A DNA stretch of 6,527 nt, from NCBI GenBank assembly GCA_030425785.1, contig JAUHYJ010000210.1, forward strand, positions 1-6,527. The letters are read 5' to 3'. A model generated the notes under the pieces. It was not told the DNA's origin and ran no database searches. It worked only from the letters and a program-made list of their open reading frames with translations. Origin of the DNA: Acidimicrobiia bacterium. GTDB lineage: Bacteria; Actinomycetota; Acidimicrobiia; Acidimicrobiales; Ilumatobacteraceae. The position numbers and the translations under genes are program-made. Below, piece by piece: positions 6,215 through 6,527 of the stretch (position 1 is the stretch's first letter; each line of letters opens with the position of its first letter).

Positions 6215-6527
6215 ATGGCGCTGATCGAACGTCCCGCCACCGGCGAACTCGCCCCGGCGGTCGCCACCCCCTCGACGACCTATGGCGCCTTCCGGCGTCC
6301 GGTCGAGTCGACGGGCTGGAAGTCGTGGCTCTTCACGATCGACCACAAGAAGCTCGGGATCATGTACGGCGTCACCGCCATGTTCTTCTTCCTGATCGGT
6401 GGCTTCGAGGCGCTGCTGATCCGGGCCCAGCTCGCCGGGCCGGAAGGCACGGTGCTGTCGGCCGACAAGTACAACCAGATGTTCACGATGCACGCCACCA
6501 CGATGGTGTTCCTCTTCGTGATGCCGA
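6215..6527 (+). CDS. ctaD: Canonical cytochrome c oxidase subunit I, N-terminal part, cut by window end
   Basis: The first 104 residues are present and the reading frame is still open at the last base. A cytoplasmic N-terminus leads into FTIDHKKLGIMYG (40-52), the first membrane helix, and then NQMFTMHATTMVFLFVMP (87-104), which begins helix 2. His93 is the expected haem a ligand, so this copy is canonical as far as it can be seen; the more common HG after Met is HA here. The start is well fixed: an in-frame TGA lies at 6206-6208, ATG 6215 is the first start after it, and GAGG at 6201-6204 lies ten bases upstream. It begins 12 bases after the subunit II stop, so the two are surely co-transcribed. 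Gapless alignment of this stretch with the upstream homologue puts His93 opposite Tyr85 there. Full-length members have about 550-600 residues, so most of the gene, including HPEVY, HH and HFH, lies beyond the window. Confidence 0.95.
   Translation, partial: MALIERPATGELAPAVATPSTTYGAFRRPVESTGWKSWLFTIDHKKLGIMYGVTAMFFFLIGGFEALLIRAQLAGPEGTVLSADKYNQMFTMHATTMVFLFVMP

Noticed and set aside
1..6527. tRNA or rRNA genes, CRISPR arrays, insertion sequences or attachment sites
   Set aside because: I saw no cloverleaf-like segment, regularly spaced repeats, transposase-like reading frame or terminal inverted repeats. Nearly all of the window is accounted for by coding sequence.

Overview
The window is high-GC DNA (about 70% by eye) with strong G/C preference at third codon positions, GTG starts and tightly packed, partly overlapping genes, all on the plus strand. 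This suggests an actinobacterium. The combination of a caa3-type oxidase (subunit II fused to cytochrome c), an actinobacterial-type subunit IV relative and a DUF1479 oxygenase points loosely to Acidimicrobiia (Ilumatobacter-like). That placement is inference, not proof.

Layout: (1) 20-1294, a DUF1479/YbiU-like putative Fe(II)/2-oxoglutarate oxygenase, apparently unrelated to the rest. (2) 1295-1475, a non-coding gap with a weak stem-loop and a short direct repeat; it probably carries the promoter of the next operon. (3) 1476-4937, three closely packed membrane-protein genes: a full-length 12-helix haem-copper oxidase subunit I homologue, a five-helix subunit III homologue, and a subunit IV-like seven-helix protein with an extracytoplasmic domain. 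(4) 4938-4978, a short AT-richer leader. (5) 4979-6202, subunit II with a complete CuA site and a fused cytochrome c domain. (6) 6215 to the window end, the start of a canonical subunit I that keeps the first haem a histidine ligand.

The main observation concerns the first trio. The upstream subunit I homologue keeps the family's framework motifs (DHKKIG, PLQ-GAR-AFPRL, LPA-G, PKLWGR, the C-terminal NP-GG-T-EW tail). It has nevertheless lost all six histidine ligands for haem a, haem a3 and CuB, the Tyr that is cross-linked to a CuB ligand, and the key residues of both proton channels. The adjacent subunit III homologue has lost its HGLHV-like and WHFVD-like signatures, and the third protein ends in a domain resembling a cupredoxin without a metal site. 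The reading frames are intact, so these look like maintained proteins, not decaying genes. The working hypothesis is a cofactor-free oxidase-like membrane module encoded with, and perhaps associated with, the active caa3 oxidase encoded by the downstream II and I genes.

Functionally, subunit II would take electrons through its cytochrome c domain into CuA and pass them to the canonical subunit I for O2 reduction. The role of the cofactor-free trio is unknown; assembly, structural or regulatory roles are possible.
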